A stretch of 64,000 nt of DNA from Actinomadura craniellae (GTDB lineage Bacteria > Actinomycetota > Actinomycetes > Streptosporangiales > Streptosporangiaceae), in assembly GCF_003289645.1 (NCBI RefSeq), contig NZ_QLYX01000023.1, positions 1 to 64,000 on the forward strand. Direction: 5' to 3'. Under the pieces are notes generated by a model. It worked only from the letters and a program-made list of their open reading frames with translations, did no database searches and had not been told where the DNA came from. Positions within the stretch are counted from its first letter, which is position 1. Every line of letters begins with the position of its first letter. Positions 1 to 7,965 of this stretch are shown here, one piece after another. The position numbers and the translations under genes were made by a program.

Positions 1-132
1 ACCTCAGAAACCCAACGCCGCCAAGCACTCCCCACCTGGCTCCACACCTACAACCACCACCGCGGCCACACCGCCCTGGACGGCCAACCACCCGCCAGCC
101 GCGTCACCAACCTGTCAGGACAGAACAGCTAG
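1..132 (+). CDS. IS481-type transposase, C-terminal fragment (cut by window edge)
   Basis: The first 43 codons are open and end at a TAG at 130-132. The peptide contains YNHHRGHTALDGQPPASRV, which fits the integrase-core C-terminal signature (YN-x-RPH-x-AL-x-G-x-P) of IS481/IS3-type transposases. The DDE catalytic residues would lie to the left of the window, so it cannot be judged whether the element is intact. Its stop codon overlaps the stop of the convergent inositol monophosphatase gene by two bases, so the element abuts that gene directly. The family call rests on the short tail only. Confidence 0.6.
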   Translation, partial: TSETQRRQALPTWLHTYNHHRGHTALDGQPPASRVTNLSGQNS

Positions 133-941
133 TCGCGGGCCGGATCGAGCGGGGCCAGCAGGTCGTGCAGGGCCTCGAAGGTCCCCGGACCGGCCGCGAG
201 GGTGAACTCCGGACCGGCCGCCGCCCCGGCCAGGCCGCCGACCCTTCCGCCGGCCTCCTCGACGATCAGCGAACCCGCCGCGATGTCCCAGCGCTGGGTA
301 CCGCGCTCGTAGTAGGCGTCGACCCGGCCCGTGGCCAGCGCGCACATGTCCACGCAGCAGGAGCCGCCCCGGCGGATGTCTCGGACCCGGGGCAGCACCT
401 CCGTCAGCACGGCGGCCTGGTGCGCCCGGCGCTCGGCCGCGTACCCGAACCCGGTGGCTACCAGGGCCCGGTCCAGCGGCACCTCTGCGTTCACCCGCAG
501 TTCGACGGTGCCGGTCGCGGTGTGCAGCAGCGCGCCGCGGCCGAGCGCCGCGGTGTACGTCTCGCCGCGCCGCGGCATCTCGATGGCCCCTGCGACGACG
601 CGGCCGTCGACCTCGGCGGCGATGCTGACCGCCCAGTCGGGCAGGTCGTAGAGGTAGTTGACGGTGCCGTCGATGGGGTCGACGATCCACCGGACCCCGC
701 TGCTGCCGCCGCTCGCGGCGCCCTCTTCGCCGAGGAAACCGTCGTCGGGCCGGACCGCGCGGATGCGTTCCACGATCAACCGTTCCGCCGCCTGGTCCAT
801 CTGGGTGACGACGTCGGTCGGGCTCGACTTGGTCAAAACGACGGCGGGGCCTTCGACGGGACGCTTGTCGATCAGCATGCGGCCCGTCTCGCGGGCTGTC
901 GCCACGGCCAGTTCGAGCAACTCATCAGCCAGATTTGTCAT
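129..941 (-). CDS. Inositol monophosphatase family protein
   Basis: A 270-residue Mg-dependent sugar-phosphatase-fold enzyme that probably hydrolyses myo-inositol-1-phosphate or a related phosphate monoester in the cytoplasm. The metal-binding motifs are visible: GEEG at residues 71-74, DPIDGTVNY starting at D88, and a WDIAAG motif near the C terminus. Length matches the family (about 260-280). The ATG is preceded by AAGGGGGA at suitable spacing. It faces the transposase fragment tail to tail. Inositol phosphatases feed mycothiol and phosphatidylinositol synthesis in actinomycetes, but some members act on other substrates such as histidinol phosphate or fructose-1,6-bisphosphate, so the exact substrate is open. 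Confidence 0.9.
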   Translation of the reverse strand: MTNLADELLELAVATARETGRMLIDKRPVEGPAVVLTKSSPTDVVTQMDQAAERLIVERIRAVRPDDGFLGEEGAASGGSSGVRWIVDPIDGTVNYLYDLPDWAVSIAAEVDGRVVAGAIEMPRRGETYTAALGRGALLHTATGTVELRVNAEVPLDRALVATGFGYAAERRAHQAAVLTEVLPRVRDIRRGGSCCVDMCALATGRVDAYYERGTQRWDIAAGSLIVEEAGGRVGGLAGAAAGPEFTLAAGPGTFEALHDLLAPLDPARD

Positions 942-977
942 GAGAAATCCCCCTTGGTCCGCACCACTCTCCCATGA

Positions 978-1964
978 TCAGGAGGTGCGGCGGCAGCAGC
1001 CCGGGGAGCAGGAGTCCGGGCGCGGCGGCAACGTACCCGGTACCGAGCGGGGCACGCCGGGCGGCTCCGCCAGCAGCTCGCGGGCCAGCGCCACGAAACG
1101 CGGATGGGTACCCGGGGTGGGCACCCGGCGGAAAGCCAGGCCGAGCCGCGCGGCGAGCTCCGCGGCCTCCACGTCGAGGTCGTACTTGACCTCCATGTGG
1201 TCGGACACGAACCCGATCGGCACCACGGCCACAGCCGGTGTCCCGGCCGCGTGCAGCTTCCCGAGGTGGTCGAGGACGTCGGGCTCCAGCCAGGGCTGCG
1301 CGGGCGGGCCGCTGCGGCTCTGGTAGACCAGGTCCCACGGCGCGCCGGGCGCCGCCCGTTCGACGACGGTCCGGGCGACGGCGGCGAGCTCGGCGGCGTA
1401 CCGCTGCCGGCCGGGCTGGTCCAACGGCACGCTGTGCGCGGTGAACACCAGGCGCGCGCCGGCCGGCAGCTCGGCCAGCGCGGCGCGGGCACCCTCGACG
1501 AACGGCTCGACGAAGCCGGGATGGCCGCAGTACACCCGGAGCTTGTCGATCTCCGGGGCCCCGGGCACCTCGGCCCGGGCCCGGTCGATGTCGTCGAGGT
1601 ACTGGCGGCAGCACGAGTAGCAGCTGTAAGCGGACGTCACGAAGGCCGCGGCCCGGCGCACCCCGTCGGCCGCCATCTCACGCAGCGTGTCGGCCAGGTA
1701 CGGGGTCCAGTTGCGGTTGCCCCAGTACACCGGCAGGTCGACGCCGTGCGCGGCGAAGTCGGCCTCGATCGCGGCCTTGAGCGCACGGCACTGCCCGTTG
1801 ATCGGGCTGACCCCACCGAACCGGTGGTAGTGCTCGGCGACCGCGGCCAGCCGCTCGTCGGGGACGTTACGGCCGCGGGTGACGTTCCGCAGGAACGGCA
1901 GCACGTCGTCGGGCCCCTCCGGCCCGCCGAAGGACAGCAGCAACAAGGCGTCATGCGACGGCAT
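978..1964 (-). CDS. hemH: Ferrochelatase (actinobacterial coproporphyrin type, CpfC/HemH)
   Basis: Inserts ferrous iron into a porphyrin in haem synthesis. In actinobacteria the established substrate is coproporphyrin III (coproporphyrin-dependent pathway). The N terminus reads DALLLLSFGGPEGP, diagnostic of ferrochelatases, and length (about 328 residues) is normal. A VYCGHPG cysteine in mid-protein and the C-terminal CSPGCC cluster are candidate ligands for the [2Fe-2S] cluster described in actinobacterial enzymes; the spacing of the terminal cysteines differs from the one I recall for mycobacteria. Two in-frame ATGs exist (1976 and 1964). The second is chosen because homologues start just before DALLLLS. 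It lies just upstream of the phosphatase gene on the same strand. Confidence 0.92.
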   Translation of the reverse strand: MPSHDALLLLSFGGPEGPDDVLPFLRNVTRGRNVPDERLAAVAEHYHRFGGVSPINGQCRALKAAIEADFAAHGVDLPVYWGNRNWTPYLADTLREMAADGVRRAAAFVTSAYSCYSCCRQYLDDIDRARAEVPGAPEIDKLRVYCGHPGFVEPFVEGARAALAELPAGARLVFTAHSVPLDQPGRQRYAAELAAVARTVVERAAPGAPWDLVYQSRSGPPAQPWLEPDVLDHLGKLHAAGTPAVAVVPIGFVSDHMEVKYDLDVEAAELAARLGLAFRRVPTPGTHPRFVALARELLAEPPGVPRSVPGTLPPRPDSCSPGCCRRTS

Positions 1965-2016
1965 GACTCCATCCAACCAGGCCCGCCCGGTGCCCCGTGC
2001 GCGGTGCCCCGTGCGC

Positions 2017-3138
2017 TCAGCGGTACCGGGTGGCGTACGCCCGGGCCAGGGCCAGCACCTTCTGCACGTACCAGTCGGCGTGGTTGTAGTGCCAGATCGC
2101 CTGATAGAGCTGGCGGCCCCCCGCGCCCGCTCCGGTGGCGCACAGGTACCGGGCGGCGGACGGCACCGCGTCGTAGGGGTTCATGATGTCGGCCCGGCCG
2201 TCCCCGTCGCCGTCCACCCCGTACGCCTGCCAGGTGGCGGGCATGAACTGCATCGGGCCGAGCGCCCCGGCGCTGGAGCGGCCGGCGTTGCGGCCGTGGT
2301 CGCTCTCGATCTGGCCGATGGCCGCCAGGACGGTCCACGACAGGCCCCGGCAGGTGGCGGCGGCCTTCCGATACAGGTCCAGGTAGCTGGAGCCGCCGGC
2401 GGAGGCCCGGTTCTCGGCGGCGTTCAGGTCGAGCACCTGCGCCGAGCCGCCGAGGACCCGCCGGACGGCCACCGCGAGCCGCCGCGGATCAGCCCCCGGC
2501 GCGTTGATCAGCACGGCGACCTCGGGGACCAGCCCGAGCCGCTCGCCGGTGCTCCGGCTCACCAGCACGTCGAAGCCGGGCATCCCGAGCGGGCCCGCGC
2601 CGCCCAGCCGCAGGTTCTCGACGTTCTTGCCGACCACCGGGTACTCCCAGCCGGGGCGCAGGCCCAGGGTCCGCGCGGCCTGGTCGGAGACGACGAGCTG
2701 GGCGCCGGCCAGGGCCGTCCACAGCTCGGACCGCTTGGCGGTGCCCGGTGGCGTCCACGACCGGAACGCGGCGGGTTCGACCGCGAACGCGTTGACCTGG
2801 CGGCCCTGCAACTGGACGGCCCCGGCCGCCAGCACCAGCACGTCCCTGACCTGGGGGATCCGGGCGAGCCGATGCGCCCGGGCCCGGCCGATCGGGATCT
2901 TGGTCACCGCCAGCAGGTCGGGTGGGACGATCCGGTGCAGCGGCGCGAGCTGCCCGCCGTCGGTGCCCACGTTGGTCACCGCGCCGGACGAGCGGGGCGC
3001 CGGGGCCGGCCGGGTGGCGCCGGGTGAGGAACCGGCGGTCACCGCCGCGATCACTCCGGACGCCAGCGTGGCGGCCACGGCGACCGCCAGGGCCGCCGCG
3101 AGCCGTCCGACGGTGGGGACGCGCGGTGCTCGTGCCAC
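2017..3138 (-). CDS. Secreted lytic murein transglycosylase (SLT/MltB-like)
   Basis: A 373-residue exported protein with a hydrophobic N-terminal segment (about residues 12-35). Its C-terminal 150 residues carry the lysozyme-like transglycosylase signature: AIGQIESDHGRNAG (catalytic Glu in IESDHG), ALGPMQFMPATW, and DIMNPYDAVPSAARYL. Such enzymes cleave peptidoglycan glycan strands to 1,6-anhydromuropeptides during wall remodelling. The long stretch between the signal and the catalytic domain is unassigned. Start: a longer ATG frame exists to 3204, but GTG at 3138 has GGGAGG just upstream and places the signal segment at the N terminus. The MFS gene runs divergently, 137 bp away. Confidence 0.88.
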   Translation of the reverse strand: MARAPRVPTVGRLAAALAVAVAATLASGVIAAVTAGSSPGATRPAPAPRSSGAVTNVGTDGGQLAPLHRIVPPDLLAVTKIPIGRARAHRLARIPQVRDVLVLAAGAVQLQGRQVNAFAVEPAAFRSWTPPGTAKRSELWTALAGAQLVVSDQAARTLGLRPGWEYPVVGKNVENLRLGGAGPLGMPGFDVLVSRSTGERLGLVPEVAVLINAPGADPRRLAVAVRRVLGGSAQVLDLNAAENRASAGGSSYLDLYRKAAATCRGLSWTVLAAIGQIESDHGRNAGRSSAGALGPMQFMPATWQAYGVDGDGDGRADIMNPYDAVPSAARYLCATGAGAGGRQLYQAIWHYNHADWYVQKVLALARAYATRYR

Positions 3139-3275
3139 TTTCCCTCCCGGCCTCTCGTCTCGTCCCGGCCCGTCAGGGCCGGCGGGCCACCGGCCCTGGG
3201 ACACCGGAACTACGGGTAACGTGCTCCGGGCATCGGAGGAAGGGGCCTCCGAACTGGGGATACGGGGAAAAACGG

Positions 3276-4472
3276 GTGGTCGGTCCGTACCGGGATCTGC
3301 TCGCCGTCCCCGGGGCGCGGGTCTTCGTCGCCGCGGGGTTCGTCGGGCGCATGTCGATGTCGATGTTGGGCATCGGCATCGTCCTCTTCGTCTCGGCGGT
3401 TACCGGATCGTACGGTATCGCCGGTGCGGTCTCGGCGGTCTGCGCCCTCTGCTTCGCCGCCGCCTCCCCCGTCATCGGGCGGCTCGCCGACCGGTACGGC
3501 CAGCGGCGGGTGCTGGTCAGGCTGGTGCCCGCGAACACGGCGAGCGCGGCCGTCCTGGTGCTCTGCGCCGAGTTCGGCGCCCCGGTATGGACGCTGTTCA
3601 CGGCGGCCGGCGCGGTCGGCCTGACCTCCCCGTCGCTGGGCGCGATGGTCCGGGCCCGGTGGACGCACGCGCTACGGGCCCGGGCCGGCGGCCCGCCCCT
3701 GCACACCGCGTTCTCCTTCGAGTCGGTACTCGACGAGCTGATCTTCGTCACCGGGCCGGTTCTGGTCACTTTCCTGGCCACCCAGGTGCATCCGGCGGGC
3801 GGGGTGGCGGCGGCCAGCCTGTTCACGCTGGTGGGGTCCCTGGTGCTGGCCGCCCAGCGGCGCAGCCAGCCGCCGTCGCAGGGGGACGCGGGCGGCCGAG
3901 CCGGGACGGCGCTGGGCGTTCCCGGGGTGCGCGTGCTGGTGGTCGTCTTCCTGATGCTCGGCGCGGTGTTCGGGGCCGTCGACGTGACCGCCATCGCGTT
4001 CGCGGCCGAGGACGGCCGGCGGGAGCTGGCCGGGGTGCTGCTCGCGCTCTACGCGCTGGGCAGCGGGTCGGCCGCGCTGTGGTACGGCGCCCGGAGCTGG
4101 ACGGTCCCGCTCGACCGGCGGTTCCTGGCGGGATTGCTGCTGATGGTCGCCGGGCTGGTGCCGCTGGCGCTGATCACGCGGCTGCACCCGATGATGTTCG
4201 TGATCTTCTTCTCCGGCCTGGCCATCTCGCCGACGATCATCCCGGGATACGGGCTGATCGAGCGGCTGGTCCCCGCGCACCGGCTGACCGAGGGGCTCAC
4301 CCTGGTGTCGACCGCGGTCGGCATCGGGGTGGCGGTCGGCGCCTCGGCGGCCGGGCAGGTCGTCGACGCCCGGGGCGCCCACACCGCGTTCCTGCTCCCG
4401 CTCGCCGCGGGGGTGCTCGCGGCGCTGGTGGGGCTGGCCGGCCGGCGGACTCTGGCGATCAAGCAAACATGA
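3276..4472 (+). CDS. MFS transporter (sugar/drug efflux type)
   Basis: About 398 residues with roughly twelve hydrophobic segments, typical of major facilitator proteins. The loop motif RLADRYGQRRVLV after the second helix is the MFS motif A (G-x-L-x-D-R-x-G-x-R). The substrate cannot be read from sequence; it resembles uncharacterised actinomycete exporters. GTG at 3276 is chosen because the protein then begins a few residues before the conserved PYRDLLAVPGARVF and is preceded by a G-rich purine tract. The upstream frame is open to 2922 but overlaps the lytic transglycosylase gene. It lies 35 bp upstream of the lactone oxidase gene, so the two may be cotranscribed. Confidence 0.82.
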   Translation: MVGPYRDLLAVPGARVFVAAGFVGRMSMSMLGIGIVLFVSAVTGSYGIAGAVSAVCALCFAAASPVIGRLADRYGQRRVLVRLVPANTASAAVLVLCAEFGAPVWTLFTAAGAVGLTSPSLGAMVRARWTHALRARAGGPPLHTAFSFESVLDELIFVTGPVLVTFLATQVHPAGGVAAASLFTLVGSLVLAAQRRSQPPSQGDAGGRAGTALGVPGVRVLVVVFLMLGAVFGAVDVTAIAFAAEDGRRELAGVLLALYALGSGSAALWYGARSWTVPLDRRFLAGLLLMVAGLVPLALITRLHPMMFVIFFSGLAISPTIIPGYGLIERLVPAHRLTEGLTLVSTAVGIGVAVGASAAGQVVDARGAHTAFLLPLAAGVLAALVGLAGRRTLAIKQT

Positions 4473-4507
4473 ATGCTTTTCACGATACTCGGGAGTAGAG
4501 TCCCGCC

Positions 4508-5827
4508 ATGGCCCTCGTGAACAGGCGGACCGCGGCCGAGCGGACCTGGCGGAACTGGGCGGGCAACCAGCGAGCCGTCCCCCGGCGCGTCCTGACACCC
4601 CGCACCGTCGAGGAGGTCGCGGCCGCCGTCCGCGCGGCCGACGGCGGAACCGTGCGGATGACCGGCACCGGTCACTCGTTCACCGGTGCCGCGGTCGCCG
4701 AGGGCACCCTGCTGCGCCCGCACGGGCTGACCGCGGTGCGCTCGATCGACACCGCGTCCGGGCTGGTCACCGTGGAGGCCGGGCTCCCACTGCACGCGCT
4801 CAACCGGCTGCTCGACGACCACGGCCTGGCGCTGGCCAACATGGGCGACATCCAGGAACAGACCGTCGCGGGCGCCATCCAGACCGGCACCCACGGCACC
4901 GGGCGGGACGCCGCCGGGCTGGTCTCCCAGGTCGCCGCCCTGGAACTCGTCCTCGCCGACGGCTCGCCGGTGACCTGCTCGCGTGAGGAGCGGCCCGACC
5001 TGTTCGACGCCGCCCGGGCCGGGTTGGGCGCGCTCGGCGTGGTCACCGCGATCACCTGGCGGACCGTCCCCGCCTTCCTGCTGCGCGCGCAGGAGGAGCC
5101 GATGCGGTGGGACGAGGTCCTGGCCCGGCTGGACGAACTCGCCGCGGCCAACGAGCACTTCGAGTTCTACTGGTTCCCGCACACCGAGGGCTGCCTGACC
5201 AAGCGCAACAACCGGATCGAGGGCCCCGCCCGGCCGCTGTCGCGGGCTCGGCACCTGCTGGACGACGAACTCCTGTCCAACGCCGTCTTCGGGGCGGTCA
5301 ACCGGACCGTCCGGCGGTGGCCCGGCGCCGTACCCGCCGTCAACGGCGTCTCGGCCCGGGCGCTGGGGGCCCGGACCTACAGCGACACCTCCTACAAGGT
5401 CTTCACCAGCCCGCGCCGGGTGCGGTTCAAGGAGCAGGAGTACGCGATCCCGCGCGAGGCGCTGGTGCCGACCCTGCGCGAGCTGCGCGCGCTGTTCGAC
5501 CGGCGCGGCTGGCGCATCAGCTTCCCGATCGAGGTGCGCCTGCTGCCGCCCGAGGACGCCTGGCTGTCCATGGCCTACGACCGGCCCACCGCGTTCATCG
5601 CGGTGCACGTGTACCACCGCAACCCGCACCAGGAGTACTTCACCGGAGTGGAGGAGCTCATGACCGCGGTCGGCGGCCGGCCGCACTGGGGCAAGCTGCA
5701 CACCCGCGACGCCGGTCACCTCACGACCGTTTACCCCCGGTTCGGCGACTTCCTGACGCTGCGCGACGAGCTCGACCCCGAGCGTCGGTTCGCCAACCCC
5801 TACCTGCGCCGGGTCTTCGGCGACTAG
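4508..5827 (+). CDS. FAD-linked sugar-1,4-lactone oxidase (D-arabinono-/L-gulono-lactone oxidase family)
   Basis: A 439-residue member of the vanillyl-alcohol-oxidase fold. The N-terminal PCMH-type FAD domain contains GTGHSF at residues 53-58; the His of this motif is the residue that can carry covalent FAD in the family. It is followed by MGDIQEQTVAGAIQTGTHGTG. The C-terminal ALO domain ends with HWGKLHT at 393-399, the active-site signature of aldonolactone oxidases. Length is normal. Oxidation of an aldonolactone to an ascorbate-type product is the family reaction; actinomycete relatives prefer L-gulono- or D-arabinono-lactone or xylitol/alditols, so the physiological substrate is unknown. 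It follows the MFS gene on the same strand. Confidence 0.88.
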   Translation: MALVNRRTAAERTWRNWAGNQRAVPRRVLTPRTVEEVAAAVRAADGGTVRMTGTGHSFTGAAVAEGTLLRPHGLTAVRSIDTASGLVTVEAGLPLHALNRLLDDHGLALANMGDIQEQTVAGAIQTGTHGTGRDAAGLVSQVAALELVLADGSPVTCSREERPDLFDAARAGLGALGVVTAITWRTVPAFLLRAQEEPMRWDEVLARLDELAAANEHFEFYWFPHTEGCLTKRNNRIEGPARPLSRARHLLDDELLSNAVFGAVNRTVRRWPGAVPAVNGVSARALGARTYSDTSYKVFTSPRRVRFKEQEYAIPREALVPTLRELRALFDRRGWRISFPIEVRLLPPEDAWLSMAYDRPTAFIAVHVYHRNPHQEYFTGVEELMTAVGGRPHWGKLHTRDAGHLTTVYPRFGDFLTLRDELDPERRFANPYLRRVFGD

Positions 5828-6139
5828 GACCGAAAGTCACCAACAGGCTGTCCGAAACCCGCTCCGCGGGCGGCCTAGCCCGGCCACAGGTGTCCCACCC
5901 GGCACAGGGAACCCAAGGGATTCACAAGAAACGGGCAGGCCAGCACCACTCACCCCGGTGAAACGGCAAGCTGGTCCGGTCGGCTCCGCAGCTATGAGGC
6001 ACTGCGGGAGCGGCGATGTTCGGACATGCCGGGTACGGTGCTGGCAGCAGGCGTGTCCGGAGGGGAGACTTCGGGAAACCGGGGGGAAGGGCACGCATGC
6101 GCCCCGAGCCGTCGCAAGGACAGGGCAGGAAGGACACGC
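5828..6139. other. 312-bp non-coding region, structured leader candidate upstream of sepH
   Basis: No credible gene. On the + strand there are three consecutive potential stems: CCAGC at 5940-5944 with GCTGG at 5970-5974; GCTCCGCAG at 5983-5991 with CTGCGGGAGC at 6002-6011 (one bulge); and CGGACATGCC at 6021-6030 with GGCGTGTCCG at 6050-6059 (one wobble). A long purine-rich tract precedes the sepH ribosome-binding site. It could be a 5' leader or small RNA; no known riboswitch class was recognised. Confidence 0.4.
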
Positions 6140-7948
6140 ATGCAGGAGCTGCGCCTCGTCGCGGTCAGCGAGGACGGTACGTACCTCGTGCTGGCGACCG
6201 CGGGCCGAGGCACCCGGTTCACCCTGCCCGTCGACGACCGGCTGCGTGCCGCTGTACGTGGGCACTTCTCCCGCCTCGGCCAGTTCGAGATCGAAGTGGA
6301 GAGTCCCTTGCGCCCCAAGGAGATCCAGGCCCGGATCCGGGCCGGCGAGACCGCGGAGGAGATCGCCGAGTCCGCCGGCATCCCGGTGGAGCGGGTCCGC
6401 TGGTTCGAGGGCCCCGTGCTCCAGGAGCGCGAGTACATGGCGCAGCAGGCGCAGCGGGTCACCATCCGCCGGCCGGGCGAGTCCAGCCCCGGACCGCCGC
6501 TGGGCGAGCTGGTCGAGGAGCGGCTGGGCCGGGGTGGGGTCGACCTGGAAGAGGTCGAGTGGGACGCCTGGAAATGCGAGGACAGCACCTGGCGGGTACG
6601 GCTGTCCTTCTTCGACGAAGGCCGCCCGCACGCCGCCGAGTGGATGTTCGACCCGCGCCGCCGCCATCTCTCCCCGCTGGACGAGGTGGCAGCCAGGCTG
6701 TCGTCGCTGGACTGGCGCGAGCCCGCCGGTGACACCGTCACCCCGCTGCTGCCCCGGCGCCCCGCCATGAAAGTGGTGTCCGATGCCCGGGAGATCCCCG
6801 CCCCGCGCACCGAGCCCGACCCCACCGGCCGGCCCGGCGAGCCACGCCGCGAGTACATCGTCGAACGCGGCCGGATCGTCGACCCCCGGCCGCAGCCGCT
6901 GGGCCGGCCCGCCCGGCCCGTGGGCCCGCCGTCCCGGGAGGAGACGGCCCGGCTCGCCGAACGCGCCGCCTCCGTGGTGCGCCCGACCGAGCCGCCCCGG
7001 GAGATCCGCCCGGAACCCGCGGCCGTCACCGTGCCGCGCCCCGCCCCCGCCGAGCCGCCCGCGGCGCCACCTGCACCCGTGGTCGCCCGCCCGCTGCCGC
7101 CGGCCGCGGCGCCCGAAGCCGTCAAGGAGAGCACACCGGCGCCCGAACCGGCCGAGGGCGTCGCCGCCCGCCCGGCCCTGGAGCGGGACGAGCGTCCCGG
7201 CACCTCGGCCGGCGAGACCGTGCGGACCGCGGACGACGCCGCGGACGACTCTGTGGACTATTCCGTGGACGAGGCACCCGGCGCGGCCGACCCGCACGCG
7301 GACGACCCCGTCGAGGACGTGGCCGAGGGCTCCGCCGAGACCGAGCCGCCCGCCGCGCAGCGGCCCGAGCCCGATGACTCCGTCGCGGCCGAGGAGCACG
7401 AGGCCGGCCCGGCGGAGCAAGGCTCCGCCGACCCGGAACCGCCCGCCCCTGAGCCGCTTGCCCCCGAACCACCCGCCGCCGCGGCCCCCCCGGCCGAACC
7501 CGCGGCGGCGAAGCCCGCATCCCCGCCGGCCGAGCCGGAGCCCGAACTCCCGGCCGAGCCCGCCGCGGAGGATCCGGCGGCCGACGCCCCGGCCGCCACC
7601 ACCCCCCCGAAGACTCCTGCGGCACCCGCCGCGGAGAACGAGGAGGAGGGTCCCGTGGCCCAGGCACCACCCGTCGAGGTCCCCACGCCCGCTCCGGCGG
7701 AGCAGCCGGCACCGCCCCGCCCGGCCACCGCCCCGGAGACGCGACGGCGGCCCGCCAAGCCCAAGTCCAAGCCGGTCCCCCGGCCCCGCCAGCCGGCGGC
7801 CGATCCGGGCGGCGAGACCGAGGCGGCCGAGACCGTGGCCCCGCCGCGGCAGCCGGCGGCCCGGGGCAACCGGCGCAAGGCCAAGAGCAAGCGCGCCTCG
7901 GTGCCTTCCTGGGACGAGATCATGTTCGGTGCGCGCCGCCCCGACTGA
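6140..7948 (+). CDS. sepH: Septation protein SepH (DUF3071 family)
   Basis: SepH is an actinobacterial cell-division protein that stimulates FtsZ assembly. The N-terminal domain (about 1-125) starts MQELRLVAVSEDGTYLVLA and holds the helix-turn-helix-like RAGETAEEIAESAGIPVERVRWFEG region followed by an EREYMAQQAQR helix, matching SepH/DUF3071. The conserved C-terminal tail SVPSWDEIMFGARR is present. The protein is about 602 residues; between domain and tail is a very long Pro/Ala/Glu-rich disordered linker (about 215-560), far longer than in Streptomyces SepH (about 345 residues as recalled). ATG at 6140 has AGGAAGGA eight bases upstream; the open frame before it is rejected. Confidence 0.93.
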   Translation: MQELRLVAVSEDGTYLVLATAGRGTRFTLPVDDRLRAAVRGHFSRLGQFEIEVESPLRPKEIQARIRAGETAEEIAESAGIPVERVRWFEGPVLQEREYMAQQAQRVTIRRPGESSPGPPLGELVEERLGRGGVDLEEVEWDAWKCEDSTWRVRLSFFDEGRPHAAEWMFDPRRRHLSPLDEVAARLSSLDWREPAGDTVTPLLPRRPAMKVVSDAREIPAPRTEPDPTGRPGEPRREYIVERGRIVDPRPQPLGRPARPVGPPSREETARLAERAASVVRPTEPPREIRPEPAAVTVPRPAPAEPPAAPPAPVVARPLPPAAAPEAVKESTPAPEPAEGVAARPALERDERPGTSAGETVRTADDAADDSVDYSVDEAPGAADPHADDPVEDVAEGSAETEPPAAQRPEPDDSVAAEEHEAGPAEQGSADPEPPAPEPLAPEPPAAAAPPAEPAAAKPASPPAEPEPELPAEPAAEDPAADAPAATTPPKTPAAPAAENEEEGPVAQAPPVEVPTPAPAEQPAPPRPATAPETRRRPAKPKSKPVPRPRQPAADPGGETEAAETVAPPRQPAARGNRRKAKSKRASVPSWDEIMFGARRPD

Positions 7949-7965
7949 CGTCCGGCCACCGAAGT

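Noticed and set aside
115-690. Arg-rich frames opposite the inositol monophosphatase
   Set aside because: Low-complexity shadow frames of a high-GC gene; no domain, no start context.
5828-6139. c-di-AMP (ydaO/yuaA) or cobalamin riboswitch before sepH
   Set aside because: The required conserved blocks are not present in order; only generic stems are seen.
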